The translations under genes were made by a program, and so were the position numbers. A DNA stretch of 64,000 bases, from positions 1 to 64,000 of the forward strand of contig JAHCJV010000007.1 in assembly GCA_026126105.1 (NCBI GenBank), given 5' to 3'. Source of the stretch: Enhydrobacter sp. GTDB taxonomy: Bacteria > Pseudomonadota > Alphaproteobacteria > Reyranellales > Reyranellaceae. Below, piece after piece: positions 1 through 9,541 of this stretch (the stretch's first letter is position 1; the number at the start of each line of letters is the position of its first letter). Below the pieces are notes generated by a model. The model saw only the letters and a list, made by a program, of their open reading frames with translations, did no database searches and was not told where the DNA came from.

Positions 1-613
1 GATCACCGACATGGACCAGGTGCTGGGCGGGACGGTCGGCAACGCGCTCGAGGTCGGGGAGGCCCTCGCCTATCTCACCGGCGAGGGCATGCGCGATCCG
101 CGCCTGCATGAAGTCGTCATGGCGCTGGCTGGCGAGATGCTGGCGCTGGGCGACCTCGCGCAGAGCGTCTCCGCCGGCCGTGCACGCGCCGAGGCGGCAC
201 TCGCGGACGGCCGCGCGGCGGAGAAGTTCGCCCGCATGGTCGCGGCGCTGGGAGGGCCGGACGACCTGCTGGAGCATCCCGTCCGCTATCTCGCCAGCGC
301 TCCGGTGATCAAGCCCTGTACGGCGGCGCGGCCGGGCCACGTCGTCGGCATGAATGCGCGTGAGGTCGGCATCGCCGTGGTGGGATTGGGCGGCGGCCGG
401 AGCCATGCCGACGACGCGATCGATCCGGCGGTCGGCTTCACGGAGTTCATCGCTGTCGGGACCCGGGTTCGCACGGGCAGCCCGCTCTGCCTCGTCCATG
501 CCGCGACCGAGGCGGATGCCGACGAGGCGATCGCACGGCTTCGCGCAGCGATCCGCATCGGCGAGCCCGCGCCGCCGTCCAGGCCGGTCGTGATCGACCG
601 GATCGTCGAATGA
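1..613 (+). CDS. deoA: thymidine phosphorylase, C-terminal part (5' end outside window)
   Basis: Cytoplasmic pyrimidine nucleoside phosphorylase that splits thymidine with phosphate into thymine and 2-deoxyribose-1-phosphate. The frame is open from the left edge (first codon at base 2), so only about 203 C-terminal residues are visible. They begin with ITDMDQVLGGTVGNALEV, the conserved segment of the alpha/beta domain of the family, and later show GLGGGRSHADDAIDPAVG, the glycine/arginine/aspartate signature of the small C-terminal PYNP domain. The TGA overlaps the next ATG (ATGA at 610), so it is translationally coupled to a dioxygenase gene. With adenosine deaminase and an exported nucleotidase downstream, this is a nucleoside-salvage operon. 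Identification rests on motifs; the family assignment is secure, but pyrimidine versus thymidine specificity is inferred. Confidence 0.9.
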   Translation, partial: ITDMDQVLGGTVGNALEVGEALAYLTGEGMRDPRLHEVVMALAGEMLALGDLAQSVSAGRARAEAALADGRAAEKFARMVAALGGPDDLLEHPVRYLASAPVIKPCTAARPGHVVGMNAREVGIAVVGLGGGRSHADDAIDPAVGFTEFIAVGTRVRTGSPLCLVHAATEADADEAIARLRAAIRIGEPAPPSRPVVIDRIVE

Positions 614-1407
614 ACGCCGCGCAGCGTGCCTCGTACGATCGCGACGGCTTCGTGGTGCTGCCGGACTTCCTGTCCGGCACCGACTGCGACGCCCTCCAGT
701 CGCGCGCCGCCGAGCTGGTGTCGGGCTTCGATCCCGGCCCGACACGCACGATCTTCTCGACCCGCGACCAGGGTCATGCGCGCGACCGCTATTTCCTGGA
801 GTCGGGCGGCGCGGTCCGCTTTTTCTTCGAGGAGGCGGCGCCGGAAGCGCTGAACAAGATCGGCCACGCGCTGCACGATCTCGACCCGGTGTTCGACCGC
901 GTCTCGCGCCAGCCCAGGCTCGCGGCGCTCGCGCGCGAGATCGGTCTGGCCCGGCCCTTGCTGCTGCAATCCATGTACATTTTCAAAAGTCCCGGCATCG
1001 GCGGCGAAGTGGGCTGGCATCAGGACGCGACCTATCTGCATACGACGCCCGTCACCGTGACCGGCTTCTGGTTCGCGCTCGATGACGCCGATCGGGAGAA
1101 TGGCTGCCTGCTCGCCCTGCCGGGTGCGCATCGCGGCCCCCTGCGCCGACGCTTCCGGCGGGCGGGCGAGGCAATGGTCACCGACGAGCTCAATGCGACG
1201 CCGTGGCCGACCGTCGGGCCCGTGCCGATCGAGGTTCGGCGCGGCTCGCTGGTGGTGCTGCACGGCCTGTTGCCGCATGCCAGCAGCGCCAATCGCTCGT
1301 CTCGGCCGCGCCATGCCTATACGCTCCACCTGATCGATGGCCGCGCATCTTACGATGCGGACAACTGGCTGCAACGGCCCGACCTGCCACTACGAGGATT
1401 TGCGTGA
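610..1407 (+). CDS. phytanoyl-CoA dioxygenase (PhyH) family oxygenase
   Basis: Non-haem Fe(II)/2-oxoglutarate dioxygenase of 265 residues, the usual PhyH length. The iron-binding HxD is seen in GWHQDATYLHT (about residues 136-146) and the distal histidine in LPHASSANRS near residue 222; the arginine following it (RPRHAYTLH region) is the likely 2-oxoglutarate ligand. The GCLLALPGAHR stretch is typical of the family. The start ATG overlaps the deoA stop and its own stop overlaps the GTG of adenosine deaminase, so it is embedded in a nucleoside-salvage operon. PhyH proteins hydroxylate very different small molecules, so the substrate is unknown. Context makes a nucleoside, nucleobase or deoxyribose derivative a reasonable guess, but nothing in the sequence proves it. 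Confidence 0.85.
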   Translation: MNAAQRASYDRDGFVVLPDFLSGTDCDALQSRAAELVSGFDPGPTRTIFSTRDQGHARDRYFLESGGAVRFFFEEAAPEALNKIGHALHDLDPVFDRVSRQPRLAALAREIGLARPLLLQSMYIFKSPGIGGEVGWHQDATYLHTTPVTVTGFWFALDDADRENGCLLALPGAHRGPLRRRFRRAGEAMVTDELNATPWPTVGPVPIEVRRGSLVVLHGLLPHASSANRSSRPRHAYTLHLIDGRASYDADNWLQRPDLPLRGFA

Positions 1408-2363
1408 TTCCCAAGGCCGAACTTCATTGCCATCTCGAAGGCTCCATTCCGCCTGAGCTGGCGCGCGCGCTTGCGGCCCGCAACGGCCTGGAGCTGCCGG
1501 CCAACCTGTTCGGGGCGGACGGGCACTATGTCTGGCGCGATTTCCTGACCTTTCTCGACGCCTACGACCGGGTGTGTGGCGTGCTGCGCGAGCCGCGCGA
1601 CTTCGGCGACATCCTCTATTCCTACCTCCAGCGCGCGGCGGCGCAGGGGGCGATCTACGTCGAGATGTTCTGCTCGCCCGAGCGGCCGAGGATGCTGGGC
1701 ATTCCCTATGTGGCCTGGCTCGGGGCGCTGGTCGATGCAATAGACCGGGCCCGGCGCGACTTCGGCATCGAGGGCCGCATCGTCGGAATCTGCATCCGCC
1801 ATCTCGGGCCGGACAGGGCGCTGGCGCTGGCGCAGCAGATGGTGGCGGAGCCGCATCCCTACGTCGTGGCGATCGGCATGGGGGGCGACGAGGCGAAGTT
1901 CACGCCGGCCGAGTTCGCGCCGGCCTATCGGCTGGCCCACGAGAAAGGCCTGGGCTGCACGATCCATGCGGGCGAGGTCGTCGGGCCGGAGAGCGTGTGG
2001 GCCGCGATCCGCGACCTGCCGGTGACCCGCATCGGTCACGGCGTGCGCTCGATCGAGGACGCCGCCCTCGTCGAGGAGCTGGCGCGGCGCGGGATCGCCC
2101 TGGAAGTCTGCCCGGGCAGCAACGTCGCGCTGGGTCTCTATCCCAACCGCGCCGCGCATCCACTGCCGCGGCTTATCGCCGGCGGGGTGCGGGTCACGCT
2201 CGGCTCCGACGATCCGCCGTTCTTCCACACGACGCTCGGCATGGAATACGACGAGGCAGGGCTGGCCGAGCAGGTGTTGCGCACCATCACTCGGACGGCG
2301 ATCGAGGCGTCGTTCGCCGACGAAGCGACCAAGACCAAGCTGTTGAAGAGGATACAATCATGA
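1404..2363 (+). CDS. add: adenosine deaminase family protein
   Basis: Zinc hydrolase that deaminates adenosine (or a related aminopurine) to inosine. The protein is 319 residues, close to the 330-residue bacterial enzymes. Motifs in order: the metal pair in ELHCHLEGS (residues 6-14), the zinc histidine with neighbouring glutamate in TIHAGE, the catalytic histidine in RIGHGV, and the fourth ligand aspartate in GSDDPPFF. I chose the GTG at 1404 because GAGGA lies at 1394-1398, the protein then begins IPKAELHCHLEG as in the family, and the codon overlaps the previous stop (GTGA). An upstream in-frame extension exists but is only antisense-like filler over the PhyH gene. Coupled on both sides by stop/start overlaps. 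Adenosine versus adenine or another purine substrate cannot be decided here. Confidence 0.9.
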   Translation: MIPKAELHCHLEGSIPPELARALAARNGLELPANLFGADGHYVWRDFLTFLDAYDRVCGVLREPRDFGDILYSYLQRAAAQGAIYVEMFCSPERPRMLGIPYVAWLGALVDAIDRARRDFGIEGRIVGICIRHLGPDRALALAQQMVAEPHPYVVAIGMGGDEAKFTPAEFAPAYRLAHEKGLGCTIHAGEVVGPESVWAAIRDLPVTRIGHGVRSIEDAALVEELARRGIALEVCPGSNVALGLYPNRAAHPLPRLIAGGVRVTLGSDDPPFFHTTLGMEYDEAGLAEQVLRTITRTAIEASFADEATKTKLLKRIQS

Positions 2364-3214
2364 CGGCTAAGAGGATCATCGCGCTCGGCGCCATCGCCAT
2401 CGTGTTCGGAGCGGGCACGGTCCACGCCCAGGAGCCGACGCCGCACGACATGATGCTGGCCGCGCTGTGGACCCAGCGCTCGGTCGAGTTCAAGGGCAAT
2501 GCGCTTGCTATCTTTGCCCTGGCGAAGATTCGTCTCGAGCAAGCGCTGGCCGACAAGAGCTGGACCGCGGCACCGGGCGAGCAGAAGGGTGACTTCGCGA
2601 ACCTGCCGCCGGCGGTGGTGCTCGATGTCGACGAGACGGCGCTCGACAACTCGCCCTACGAAGTCTGGCTGGTAAAGAGCAACCAGACCTTCAGCCTCAA
2701 GACATGGAACGAGTACTGCGCCGCCCGGATCTCGCGCGCCGTTCCCGGTGCCGTCGAGTTCACGAAGCTCGCCGACTCAAAGGGGGTGAAGGTGTTCTAC
2801 CTCACCAACCGCGGCGTCGAGACCGAGGCCGACACGCGGGCCAACATGGAGAAGCTCGGCTTCCCGATGGGGGGCAACGTCGACACCTTCCTGATGCAGG
2901 GCAAGCAGAAGGATTGGGGCAGCGCCAAGAGCACGCGGCGCGCGGCGATCACCAAGGACTATCGCCTGCTGCTGAACTTCGGGGACAATTTCGGAGACTT
3001 CGACGACCGCTACCGCCTGAGCGAAGCCGAGCGCGAGAAGGCCTTCGAAGAGAACCGGGAGCGCTGGGGCCGCGAATGGCTGGTCGTCGCCAATCCGACA
3101 TACGGCAGCTTCGAATCGGCGCCCTTCGGCCATGACTACAAGAAGTCGCGGGAAGAGCAGCGCAAGGCGAAATGGGACTCGCTGGAAGGCTGGGCCGGAC
3201 CGAAGCCCCAGTAG
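2360..3214 (+). CDS. exported HAD-type acid phosphatase / 5'-nucleotidase, e(P4) family
   Basis: Periplasmic phosphatase of 284 residues. An N-terminal signal peptide (hydrophobic residues 5-22, likely cut after VHA) is followed by the class B / lipoprotein e(P4) acid-phosphatase fold. The catalytic DxDxT motif is VVLDVDETALDN (about residues 92-103), a second motif is FYLTNRG, and the acidic pair is in NFGDNFGDFDDRY. There is no lipobox cysteine, unlike Haemophilus e(P4), so it is probably soluble. Family members release nucleosides from nucleotides outside the cytoplasm, which fits its place as last gene of an operon with deoA and add. Its ATG overlaps the add stop (ATGA at 2360). It converges directly with the LysR gene; the stop codons abut with no gap. 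Confidence 0.88.
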   Translation: MTAKRIIALGAIAIVFGAGTVHAQEPTPHDMMLAALWTQRSVEFKGNALAIFALAKIRLEQALADKSWTAAPGEQKGDFANLPPAVVLDVDETALDNSPYEVWLVKSNQTFSLKTWNEYCAARISRAVPGAVEFTKLADSKGVKVFYLTNRGVETEADTRANMEKLGFPMGGNVDTFLMQGKQKDWGSAKSTRRAAITKDYRLLLNFGDNFGDFDDRYRLSEAEREKAFEENRERWGREWLVVANPTYGSFESAPFGHDYKKSREEQRKAKWDSLEGWAGPKPQ

Positions 3215-4102
3215 TCACTTGCGCGCCAGCCTGCGCGCGATCGCCACGAGCTGGCGCAGCGGGGCCGAGGTTTCGGCCGATCGCCACGCCAGGCCGAGCG
3301 GCGCGGCGGGGATCGGATCGGCGAAGGCCTTGAACACCACGCCGCGCATCGAGAGCATCGAGGCGCGCGCCGCTGTCGTCACCGCGTAGCCTTCGCCGTG
3401 CGCGACGGCGCGCACCATCTGCTCGGTGTCGGGCTCGACGCGCGCCACGTCGGGCATTTTTCCGCTGAACAGGTGCTCTACGATCCAGTCGTGGAAGCCT
3501 GGCCCCTGTGTGCGTGGCCAGAAGACGAGGCGCTCGCCCCGCAGGTCCGACGGCGAAAGGGTGCCGCGGCGGGCAAGCCGATGCCGCGCCGGCAGCGCCG
3601 CCACGAGCGGGTCCCTGCCGACCTCGAAGATCGTCAGTTCCGGCTGGTCAGCCACGGGAAGCCGTACGAACGCGGCATCGAGGGCACCGTCGCGCAACCG
3701 GGCAAGGCTGCCGGCGGTCGTCGCGGTGTCGGTCAGCAGCGTCACCTCGGGATGCAGGCGGCGGAATTCCTCGACGATGTCGGTTGAGACACCGACCGGT
3801 GCGGTCCGGGCGTAGTTCAGCCGCAGTTCGCCCCGCAACCTGCGCGCTGTCGCCCGCGTCGCCTCGGCGAGTTGGGCCATGCGCTCGAGGATATCGGGCG
3901 CACCCGCCAGCAGAGTGCGGCCTGCGGGGGTCAGCTCGACCGAGCGGCTGGTGCGGTCGAACAGGCGGGTGCCGAGATCGGCCTCGAGGGTACGGATCTG
4001 CTGGCTGACCGCCGGCTGGGCGACATGCAGCCGCTCGGCGGCGCGGCCGAAATGGCGCTCGTGCGCCACGGCGACGAAGGCCCGCAACTGCCGCAAGTCC
4101 AT
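3215..4102 (-). CDS. LysR family transcriptional regulator
   Basis: Transcription factor of 295 residues. The N-terminal winged helix-turn-helix (about 1-60) carries the classic AVSQQIRTLEADLGTRLF pattern, and a periplasmic-binding-protein-like effector domain follows (about 90-290). I chose ATG 4102 (MDLRQLRAF, the usual family start) over the upstream TTG at 4111. It is divergent from an operon of two Bug-type binding proteins, so by the normal habit of this family it probably regulates that operon and itself, with a small catabolic metabolite as co-inducer. A 12-bp palindrome lies in the 103-bp intergenic region. The ligand is unknown. Confidence 0.92.
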   Translation of the reverse strand: MDLRQLRAFVAVAHERHFGRAAERLHVAQPAVSQQIRTLEADLGTRLFDRTSRSVELTPAGRTLLAGAPDILERMAQLAEATRATARRLRGELRLNYARTAPVGVSTDIVEEFRRLHPEVTLLTDTATTAGSLARLRDGALDAAFVRLPVADQPELTIFEVGRDPLVAALPARHRLARRGTLSPSDLRGERLVFWPRTQGPGFHDWIVEHLFSGKMPDVARVEPDTEQMVRAVAHGEGYAVTTAARASMLSMRGVVFKAFADPIPAAPLGLAWRSAETSAPLRQLVAIARRLARK

Positions 4103-4114
4103 TGCGAACAATAA

Positions 4115-4126
4115 GATAAGCTTATC
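4115..4126. promoter_or_regulatory. perfect palindrome in the LysR/Bug intergenic region, candidate LysR operator
   Basis: GATAAGCTTATC is a perfect 12-bp inverted repeat lying 13 bp upstream of the lysR ATG and about 80 bp upstream of the divergent Bug gene. It is AT-rich against a GC-rich background. LysR regulators commonly bind dyad sites near their own promoter, so this is the best operator candidate. Function is inferred. Confidence 0.45.
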
Positions 4127-4205
4127 GATCTAGTCAAAACGGAACTTGGACGGCGAAGCGGCTGCGGTGCTGTGCTGCGCTCAAGGAAGATTGGGAGGAA
4201 CATCG

Positions 4206-5174
4206 ATGAAGCGCAGAATGGCGTTGACGTCGCTCGCAGCCCTTGTCGCCGCGAATACGCCGCGGTTGACCTTCGCGCAGGCTTGGCCCAGCCAGCCGAT
4301 CCATGTCGTCGTGCCAGGCCCGGCCGGTAACGCGCTTGACGCGCTGGCGCGGCTGATGTGCGCCGCCATGGCGCAGTCGATGAAGGCCAATTTCGTGATC
4401 GACAACAAACCCGGCGCCTCTGGCCATATCGGTGGCGAGTTCGTCGCCCGCGCCAAGCCGGATGGCTACACGCTGGTGTTCGGCTCGAGCACGACCCACG
4501 TCGTGAGCCCGCACATCCTGACCGACATCAAGTACAAGCCGATCGACGACTTCGATCCGATCAGCCTGATCGCCAAGGTCGCCAACGTGCTCGTTTGTTA
4601 TCCCGAGCTGCCGGTGAAGACCGTTCCCGAGCTGATCGCCTATGCCAAGGCCAACCCCGGCAAGCTCTCGTTCGGATCGACCGGCATCGGCTCCAACCTC
4701 CATCTCGGCATGGAGCTGTTCAAGATGATGAGCGGCACCGACATGCAGCACGTGCCCTACAGCTCGGCCGCCCTTCAGCTCGATCTGATCGCGGGACGCA
4801 TACAGCTCTTGCTCGACAACATGCCGGTCGCGGTGCCCAACATCCGGGCGGGCAAGGTGAGGGCGCTCGGGGTCGCCAGCCTCCAGCGCCAGCCGGAGTT
4901 GCCCGACGTGCCGCCGATCGCCGACACTTTGCCCGGCTTCGAGGTCGGCGCATGGGGCGTTCTGATGGCGCCCAAGGGCACGCCACGGCAGATCATCGAT
5001 ACGCTGAACGCCGCCGTGCGCAAGGCTTTGGAAACGCCGGAGGTACGCGACGGCTTCCTCAAGCAGAGCTTCCATCCCGCACCCATGACGCCGGAGCAGA
5101 CGGGGGACTTCCTGCGTGCCGAATATGAGAAGTGGGCCAAGGTGGTTCGCGATGCCAACATCAAAGTCAACTGA
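4206..5174 (+). CDS. Bug-type (tripartite tricarboxylate transporter) substrate-binding protein
   Basis: Periplasmic solute-binding protein of the Bug/TctC family, 322 residues. A signal peptide (about 1-24, ending FAQA) precedes the family pattern of PIHVVVPGPAGNALDALAR, VIDNKPGASGHIGGEFVA and, mid-protein, GKLSFGSTGIGSNLHLG. The ATG at 4206 is preceded by GGGAGGA at 4193-4199. No TctA/TctB membrane genes are in the window, so it is an orphan binding protein, as is common in bacteria with many Bug paralogues. It is the first gene of an operon with a second Bug protein and cytoplasmic enzymes, suggesting capture of an organic acid that is then metabolised. The ligand is not evident; typical ligands are carboxylates. 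Confidence 0.92.
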   Translation: MKRRMALTSLAALVAANTPRLTFAQAWPSQPIHVVVPGPAGNALDALARLMCAAMAQSMKANFVIDNKPGASGHIGGEFVARAKPDGYTLVFGSSTTHVVSPHILTDIKYKPIDDFDPISLIAKVANVLVCYPELPVKTVPELIAYAKANPGKLSFGSTGIGSNLHLGMELFKMMSGTDMQHVPYSSAALQLDLIAGRIQLLLDNMPVAVPNIRAGKVRALGVASLQRQPELPDVPPIADTLPGFEVGAWGVLMAPKGTPRQIIDTLNAAVRKALETPEVRDGFLKQSFHPAPMTPEQTGDFLRAEYEKWAKVVRDANIKVN

Positions 5175-6150
5175 GGGGGCAAGCTCGTCTCGCCGCGTGT
5201 TTCTGGCCGGCGGACTTCTGCTCGCGGCGTCGCCGTTGCGTGCGCAGGACTTCCCGGCGCGGCCGCTGCGGCTGGTCGTGCCCTTCCTGGCCGGCGGCGC
5301 GCCCGATATCATGGCGCGCGCGGTGGCGCCGCGCATGACCGAGCGGCTCGGCCAGCCGGTCGTGATCGACAACAAGCCGGGCGCCGCGGGTGGGCTGGGC
5401 GCCGATCTCGTCGCCAAGTCCGTGCCCGACGGCTATACGCTGCTGCTCGGCACGATCTCGACCAACGCCATCAATGCCAGCCTCTATCCCAGCCTGCCGT
5501 ACGACCATCGGCGGGATTTCGCGCCGCTCTCGCTGGTCGGCTCCGTGCCCAATGTGCTGTCGGTCACCGACTCTCTGCCGGTCAGGACGGTCGCCGAGCT
5601 GGTCGCTTACGCGAAGGCTCATCCCGGCAAGGTGAATTTCGGCTCGTCCGGTTCGGGCAGCACCCTGCACATGTGCAGCGAGATGCTGAAGCTGGCCGCG
5701 AGCATCGACATCCAGCACGTGCCCTACAAGGGGAGCGCTCCGGCGCTGGCCGACCTCGTGTCGGGGCAGATCCAGATGATGTTCGACAATGCGCCGTCGG
5801 CCCTGCCGCAGGTCAAGGCCGGTCGCATCCGCCCGATCGCCCAGACTGGGGCGCAGCGCTCGCCGCTGCTGCCCGAGGTGCCGACCATGGTCGAACAGGG
5901 CTTTGCCGGCTTCGTCGTCACCGGCTGGGCCGGCATGTTCGCGCCGGCGGCAACGCCGCCCGCCGTGCTCGACCGAATCCACGCCGCGCTGATCGATGCG
6001 CTGAAGGGCGAGGACGCGCGCAAGCGCATGGAGCCGCTGGCGATCGACATCCAGCCGCAGTCACGCGCCGAGTTCACGGCCTTCGTCGAGGCGGAGACGG
6101 TGCGCTGGGCCGACGTGGTCCGGCGCGGGAACATCAAGGTAGACGCGTAA
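5152..6150 (+). CDS. Bug-type substrate-binding protein, second copy
   Basis: Second periplasmic Bug/TctC-family protein, 332 residues, clearly paralogous to the preceding gene (shared VIDNKPGA, VPDGYTLLLG, VNFGSSGSGSTLH-type blocks). The signal peptide carries twin arginines (SSRRVFLAGG, about 12-21) followed by a hydrophobic stretch ending LRAQ, suggesting Tat export. I chose ATG 5152, which lies inside the end of the first Bug gene (23-bp overlap) behind AGGTGG; this makes the two genes translationally coupled. Two tandem binding proteins without membrane subunits suggest related ligands or delivery to a shared TctAB encoded elsewhere. The ligand is unknown. Confidence 0.9.
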   Translation: MPTSKSTEGASSSRRVFLAGGLLLAASPLRAQDFPARPLRLVVPFLAGGAPDIMARAVAPRMTERLGQPVVIDNKPGAAGGLGADLVAKSVPDGYTLLLGTISTNAINASLYPSLPYDHRRDFAPLSLVGSVPNVLSVTDSLPVRTVAELVAYAKAHPGKVNFGSSGSGSTLHMCSEMLKLAASIDIQHVPYKGSAPALADLVSGQIQMMFDNAPSALPQVKAGRIRPIAQTGAQRSPLLPEVPTMVEQGFAGFVVTGWAGMFAPAATPPAVLDRIHAALIDALKGEDARKRMEPLAIDIQPQSRAEFTAFVEAETVRWADVVRRGNIKVDA

Positions 6151-6160
6151 GAGGATCGAG

Positions 6161-6949
6161 ATGCCCCGCTTCGAAGCGAACATCCGCTGGATGTTCAAGG
6201 AATTCGACATGCCCGAGCGCTTCGTGCAGGCGGCACGGTGCGGCTTCAAGGGCGTCGAGCACGGCGATCCCTATGCCTGGAAGGCGAGGGACGTGGCCAA
6301 GTGGCTCAAGGACAACGGTCTGGAGATGGTGCAGATCCTGACGCCGCAGGACTGGGCGGCCGGCGAGCTCGGGCTGGTGAGCCTGCCCGGCCGCGAAGCC
6401 GACTTCCGCGAGGCCGTGAAGCGCGGCATCGACTATGCGGCCGAGATCGGAACCAGGATGCTGCACCCCGCGATCGGCGCCACGCCCAAGGGCGAAACGC
6501 GCGAGAAAACCTGGGCGCGGTGCGTCGAGAACCTGGCCTATGCCTGCGACGAGGCGAAGAAAGCCGGGCTCACGATGCCGATCGAACCGGTATGCAGCGC
6601 GCGCTTCCCCGAATTCTTCATCCATACGCTCGATGAAGGCATCCAGCTGATCGAGGACGTCGGCTGCGACAACCTCAAGCTCTGCTTCGACACCTACCAC
6701 GTGCAGATGGAGGAGGGCGCGCTGAGCGCCAATCTCGAGCGGAGCTGGCCCTGGATCGGTCACTTGCAGCTCGGCAATCCGCCGGGACGGAACGAGCCCG
6801 GCGTCGGCGAGCTGAACCTGCAGCACTATTTCGACATGGTCGACAGCAAGGGCTGGCAGGGCTGGATCGGCTGCGAGTACACGCCGTCGACCAACACGCT
6901 CGACTCGCTCGCCTGGGGCGCGCCGTTCGGGATCGGGAAGCCATCATGA
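6161..6949 (+). CDS. hydroxypyruvate isomerase-like TIM-barrel protein
   Basis: Cytoplasmic sugar-phosphate-isomerase-like TIM barrel of 262 residues, the size of Hyi/OtnI proteins. It starts with RFEANIRWMFKEFDMPERF, equivalent to the ANLSMLF-type start of hydroxypyruvate isomerases. Likely metal ligands are the glutamate in MPIEPV, the aspartate in CFDTYHVQ and the glutamate in GCEYTP near the C terminus. Hydroxypyruvate isomerase interconverts hydroxypyruvate and tartronate semialdehyde; related proteins act on other 2-keto acids, so the exact reaction is open. It lies 10 bp behind the Bug genes and its stop overlaps the lipocalin-like gene (ATGA at 6946). The operon suggests metabolism of an imported hydroxy or keto acid. 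Confidence 0.82.
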   Translation: MPRFEANIRWMFKEFDMPERFVQAARCGFKGVEHGDPYAWKARDVAKWLKDNGLEMVQILTPQDWAAGELGLVSLPGREADFREAVKRGIDYAAEIGTRMLHPAIGATPKGETREKTWARCVENLAYACDEAKKAGLTMPIEPVCSARFPEFFIHTLDEGIQLIEDVGCDNLKLCFDTYHVQMEEGALSANLERSWPWIGHLQLGNPPGRNEPGVGELNLQHYFDMVDSKGWQGWIGCEYTPSTNTLDSLAWGAPFGIGKPS

Positions 6950-7407
6950 GCGCCCGCGATTTCATCGGCAGCTACCGGCTCGACTCCTTCGAGCTCAGGT
7001 TCGAAGACGGCACGGTCGAGCATCCGCTCGGGATCGACGCCGAAGGGCTGATCGCCTATACGCGCGAGGGCTTCTTCACCGGCCAGATGATGCAGAAGGG
7101 ACGGCCGAAATTCGCGCAGGCGCGGACCTCGGCAGCGCAGAAGGATTTCGGCAGCGATGCCGAGGTGCGCGCGGCCTTCAACGGCTACGTCGCCTACTAC
7201 TGTACCTACGACGTCGATGAGGCGAAGCAGGTCGTCAATCACCGCATCATCTCGGCCCTGCTGCCCAACTGGGAAGGCACGGTCAACGTGCGGCACTACG
7301 AGTTCCAAGGTGACGTCCTGGTGCTGGCCTCGCCGCCGATGACGGTGGCCGGCAAGCAGGGTCGCAGCGTGCTGCACTGGCGGCGCTGTCCCGTCGTTTA
7401 CGGGTGA
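6946..7407 (+). CDS. lipocalin-like domain protein
   Basis: Small protein of 153 residues with the lipocalin-like pattern of the family often found beside oxidoreductases: FIGSYRLDSFELRFEDG at the start, LIAYTREGFFTGQMM, a central AFNGYVAYYCTYDVDE, then a strand-rich C-terminal half with HWRRC near the end. There is no signal peptide, so it is cytoplasmic. The family binds or isomerises small hydrophobic compounds in some operons; no catalytic residue can be named. Start ATG overlaps the upstream stop, so it is coupled to the TIM-barrel gene. Role inferred only from the operon. Confidence 0.78.
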   Translation: MSARDFIGSYRLDSFELRFEDGTVEHPLGIDAEGLIAYTREGFFTGQMMQKGRPKFAQARTSAAQKDFGSDAEVRAAFNGYVAYYCTYDVDEAKQVVNHRIISALLPNWEGTVNVRHYEFQGDVLVLASPPMTVAGKQGRSVLHWRRCPVVYG

Positions 7408-7427
7408 CCGTGAGGAGGAGAGCAGAG

Positions 7428-8411
7428 ATGCGGGCGGCGGTGGTCATCCAGGACGCAGGCGGCAAACACCTCGAGGTGAAGGAGGTGCCGAAGCCGGTGC
7501 CGGGCGAGAACGAGGTGATCGTGCGCGTGCATGCGGCGGGCGCGAACCGGGCCGACCTGTCGATGAATGTCGGGCACTTCAAGGGGGCGGGTACCGCGCT
7601 TGCGGCGCCGGTCGCGGGCCTGGAGTTCGCGGGCGAGGTCGCGGAGGTCGGTGCAAGGGTTTCCGGCGTGAAGGCCGGGGACCGCGTCATGGCGATGGGG
7701 CAGGGCGCCTTCGCCGACTATGCCCGCATCGACCACCGGCTGCTGATTCCCGTGCCCACGACCTTCTCCTGGCAGGAGGCAGCCACCGCCCCTGTTGCCC
7801 TCATGACCATGCACGATGCCGTCGTGACCAATGGACGGCTGCAGGCGGGGGAGTCGGTTCTGGTGCAGGGCGTGACCTCCGGCGTGGGCATCGCCGCCTT
7901 CAAGATCGCGCGCCTCAAGGGCGCAAAGCCGGTGATCGGCACATCCACCTCCGACGCGAAACTCGCGACATTGAAGGACGGCGGCCTCGATCTCGGCATC
8001 AACTCGAAGACCGATGACGTGGTGCAGCGCGTCAACGAGGCGACCGGCGGCAAGGGCGCCGACCTCGTGATCGACATGCTGGGCGGGCCTGTGATCAATC
8101 AGAACATGCTGGCGGCCGCCGTAAAGGGGCGGATCGTCGATGTCGGCCGCATGGGGGGGCTCAAGGGCGAGATCGACCTCGACCTGCACAGCCTGAAGCG
8201 GATCAGCTTCATCGGCGTGACCTTCCGCACACGGTCGGTCGAGGAGATCCAGACGATCATCCGGCTCATGGTGGCCGACATCTGGCCCGCCATGTCGGCA
8301 GGTGAGGTCAAGCTGCCGATCGACCGCGTCTTTTCGCTCGAGAAGATCGCTGATGCCTACGCCCACATGCGCACCAATGCGCATCTCGGAAAGATCGTGA
8401 TCTCGATGTAG
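7428..8411 (+). CDS. zinc-independent MDR / NADPH:quinone oxidoreductase-like enzyme
   Basis: Medium-chain dehydrogenase/reductase of 327 residues. An N-terminal GroES-like domain (AAVVIQDAGGKHLEVKEV, then GANRADLSM) is followed by a Rossmann domain with the nucleotide loop LVQGVTSGVGIAAFKIA (about residues 145-161). Structural and catalytic zinc cysteines are absent, as in the quinone oxidoreductase branch, so NADPH-dependent reduction of a quinone or enone is expected. The ATG at 7428 has AGGAGGAG at 7413-7420; the GTG at 7404 overlapping the previous stop would add eight residues and is less likely. It is the last gene of the Bug operon and converges with the sugar ABC ATPase gene. Confidence 0.85.
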   Translation: MRAAVVIQDAGGKHLEVKEVPKPVPGENEVIVRVHAAGANRADLSMNVGHFKGAGTALAAPVAGLEFAGEVAEVGARVSGVKAGDRVMAMGQGAFADYARIDHRLLIPVPTTFSWQEAATAPVALMTMHDAVVTNGRLQAGESVLVQGVTSGVGIAAFKIARLKGAKPVIGTSTSDAKLATLKDGGLDLGINSKTDDVVQRVNEATGGKGADLVIDMLGGPVINQNMLAAAVKGRIVDVGRMGGLKGEIDLDLHSLKRISFIGVTFRTRSVEEIQTIIRLMVADIWPAMSAGEVKLPIDRVFSLEKIADAYAHMRTNAHLGKIVISM

Positions 8412-8413
8412 CG

Positions 8414-8437
8414 CCGTCGCTCTGTTCGCCGCGACGG
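8414..8437. terminator. hairpin between convergent genes
   Basis: CCGTCGC at 8414-8420 pairs perfectly with GCGACGG at 8431-8437 (10-nt loop), between the stops of two convergent genes. There is no T tract on either side, so it is at most a weak or Rho-assisted bidirectional terminator. Confidence 0.3.
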
Positions 8438-8443
8438 AGCACG

Positions 8444-9535
<1,092 letters not shown>

Positions 9536-9541
9536 GACACG

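Noticed and set aside
286..1374. Long minus-strand frame over deoA and the PhyH gene, and similar long opposite frames elsewhere (for example 19481-21757, 24000-25600)
   Set aside because: All lie opposite genes with clear motifs; low-complexity Arg/Gly/Ala-rich translations without domains.
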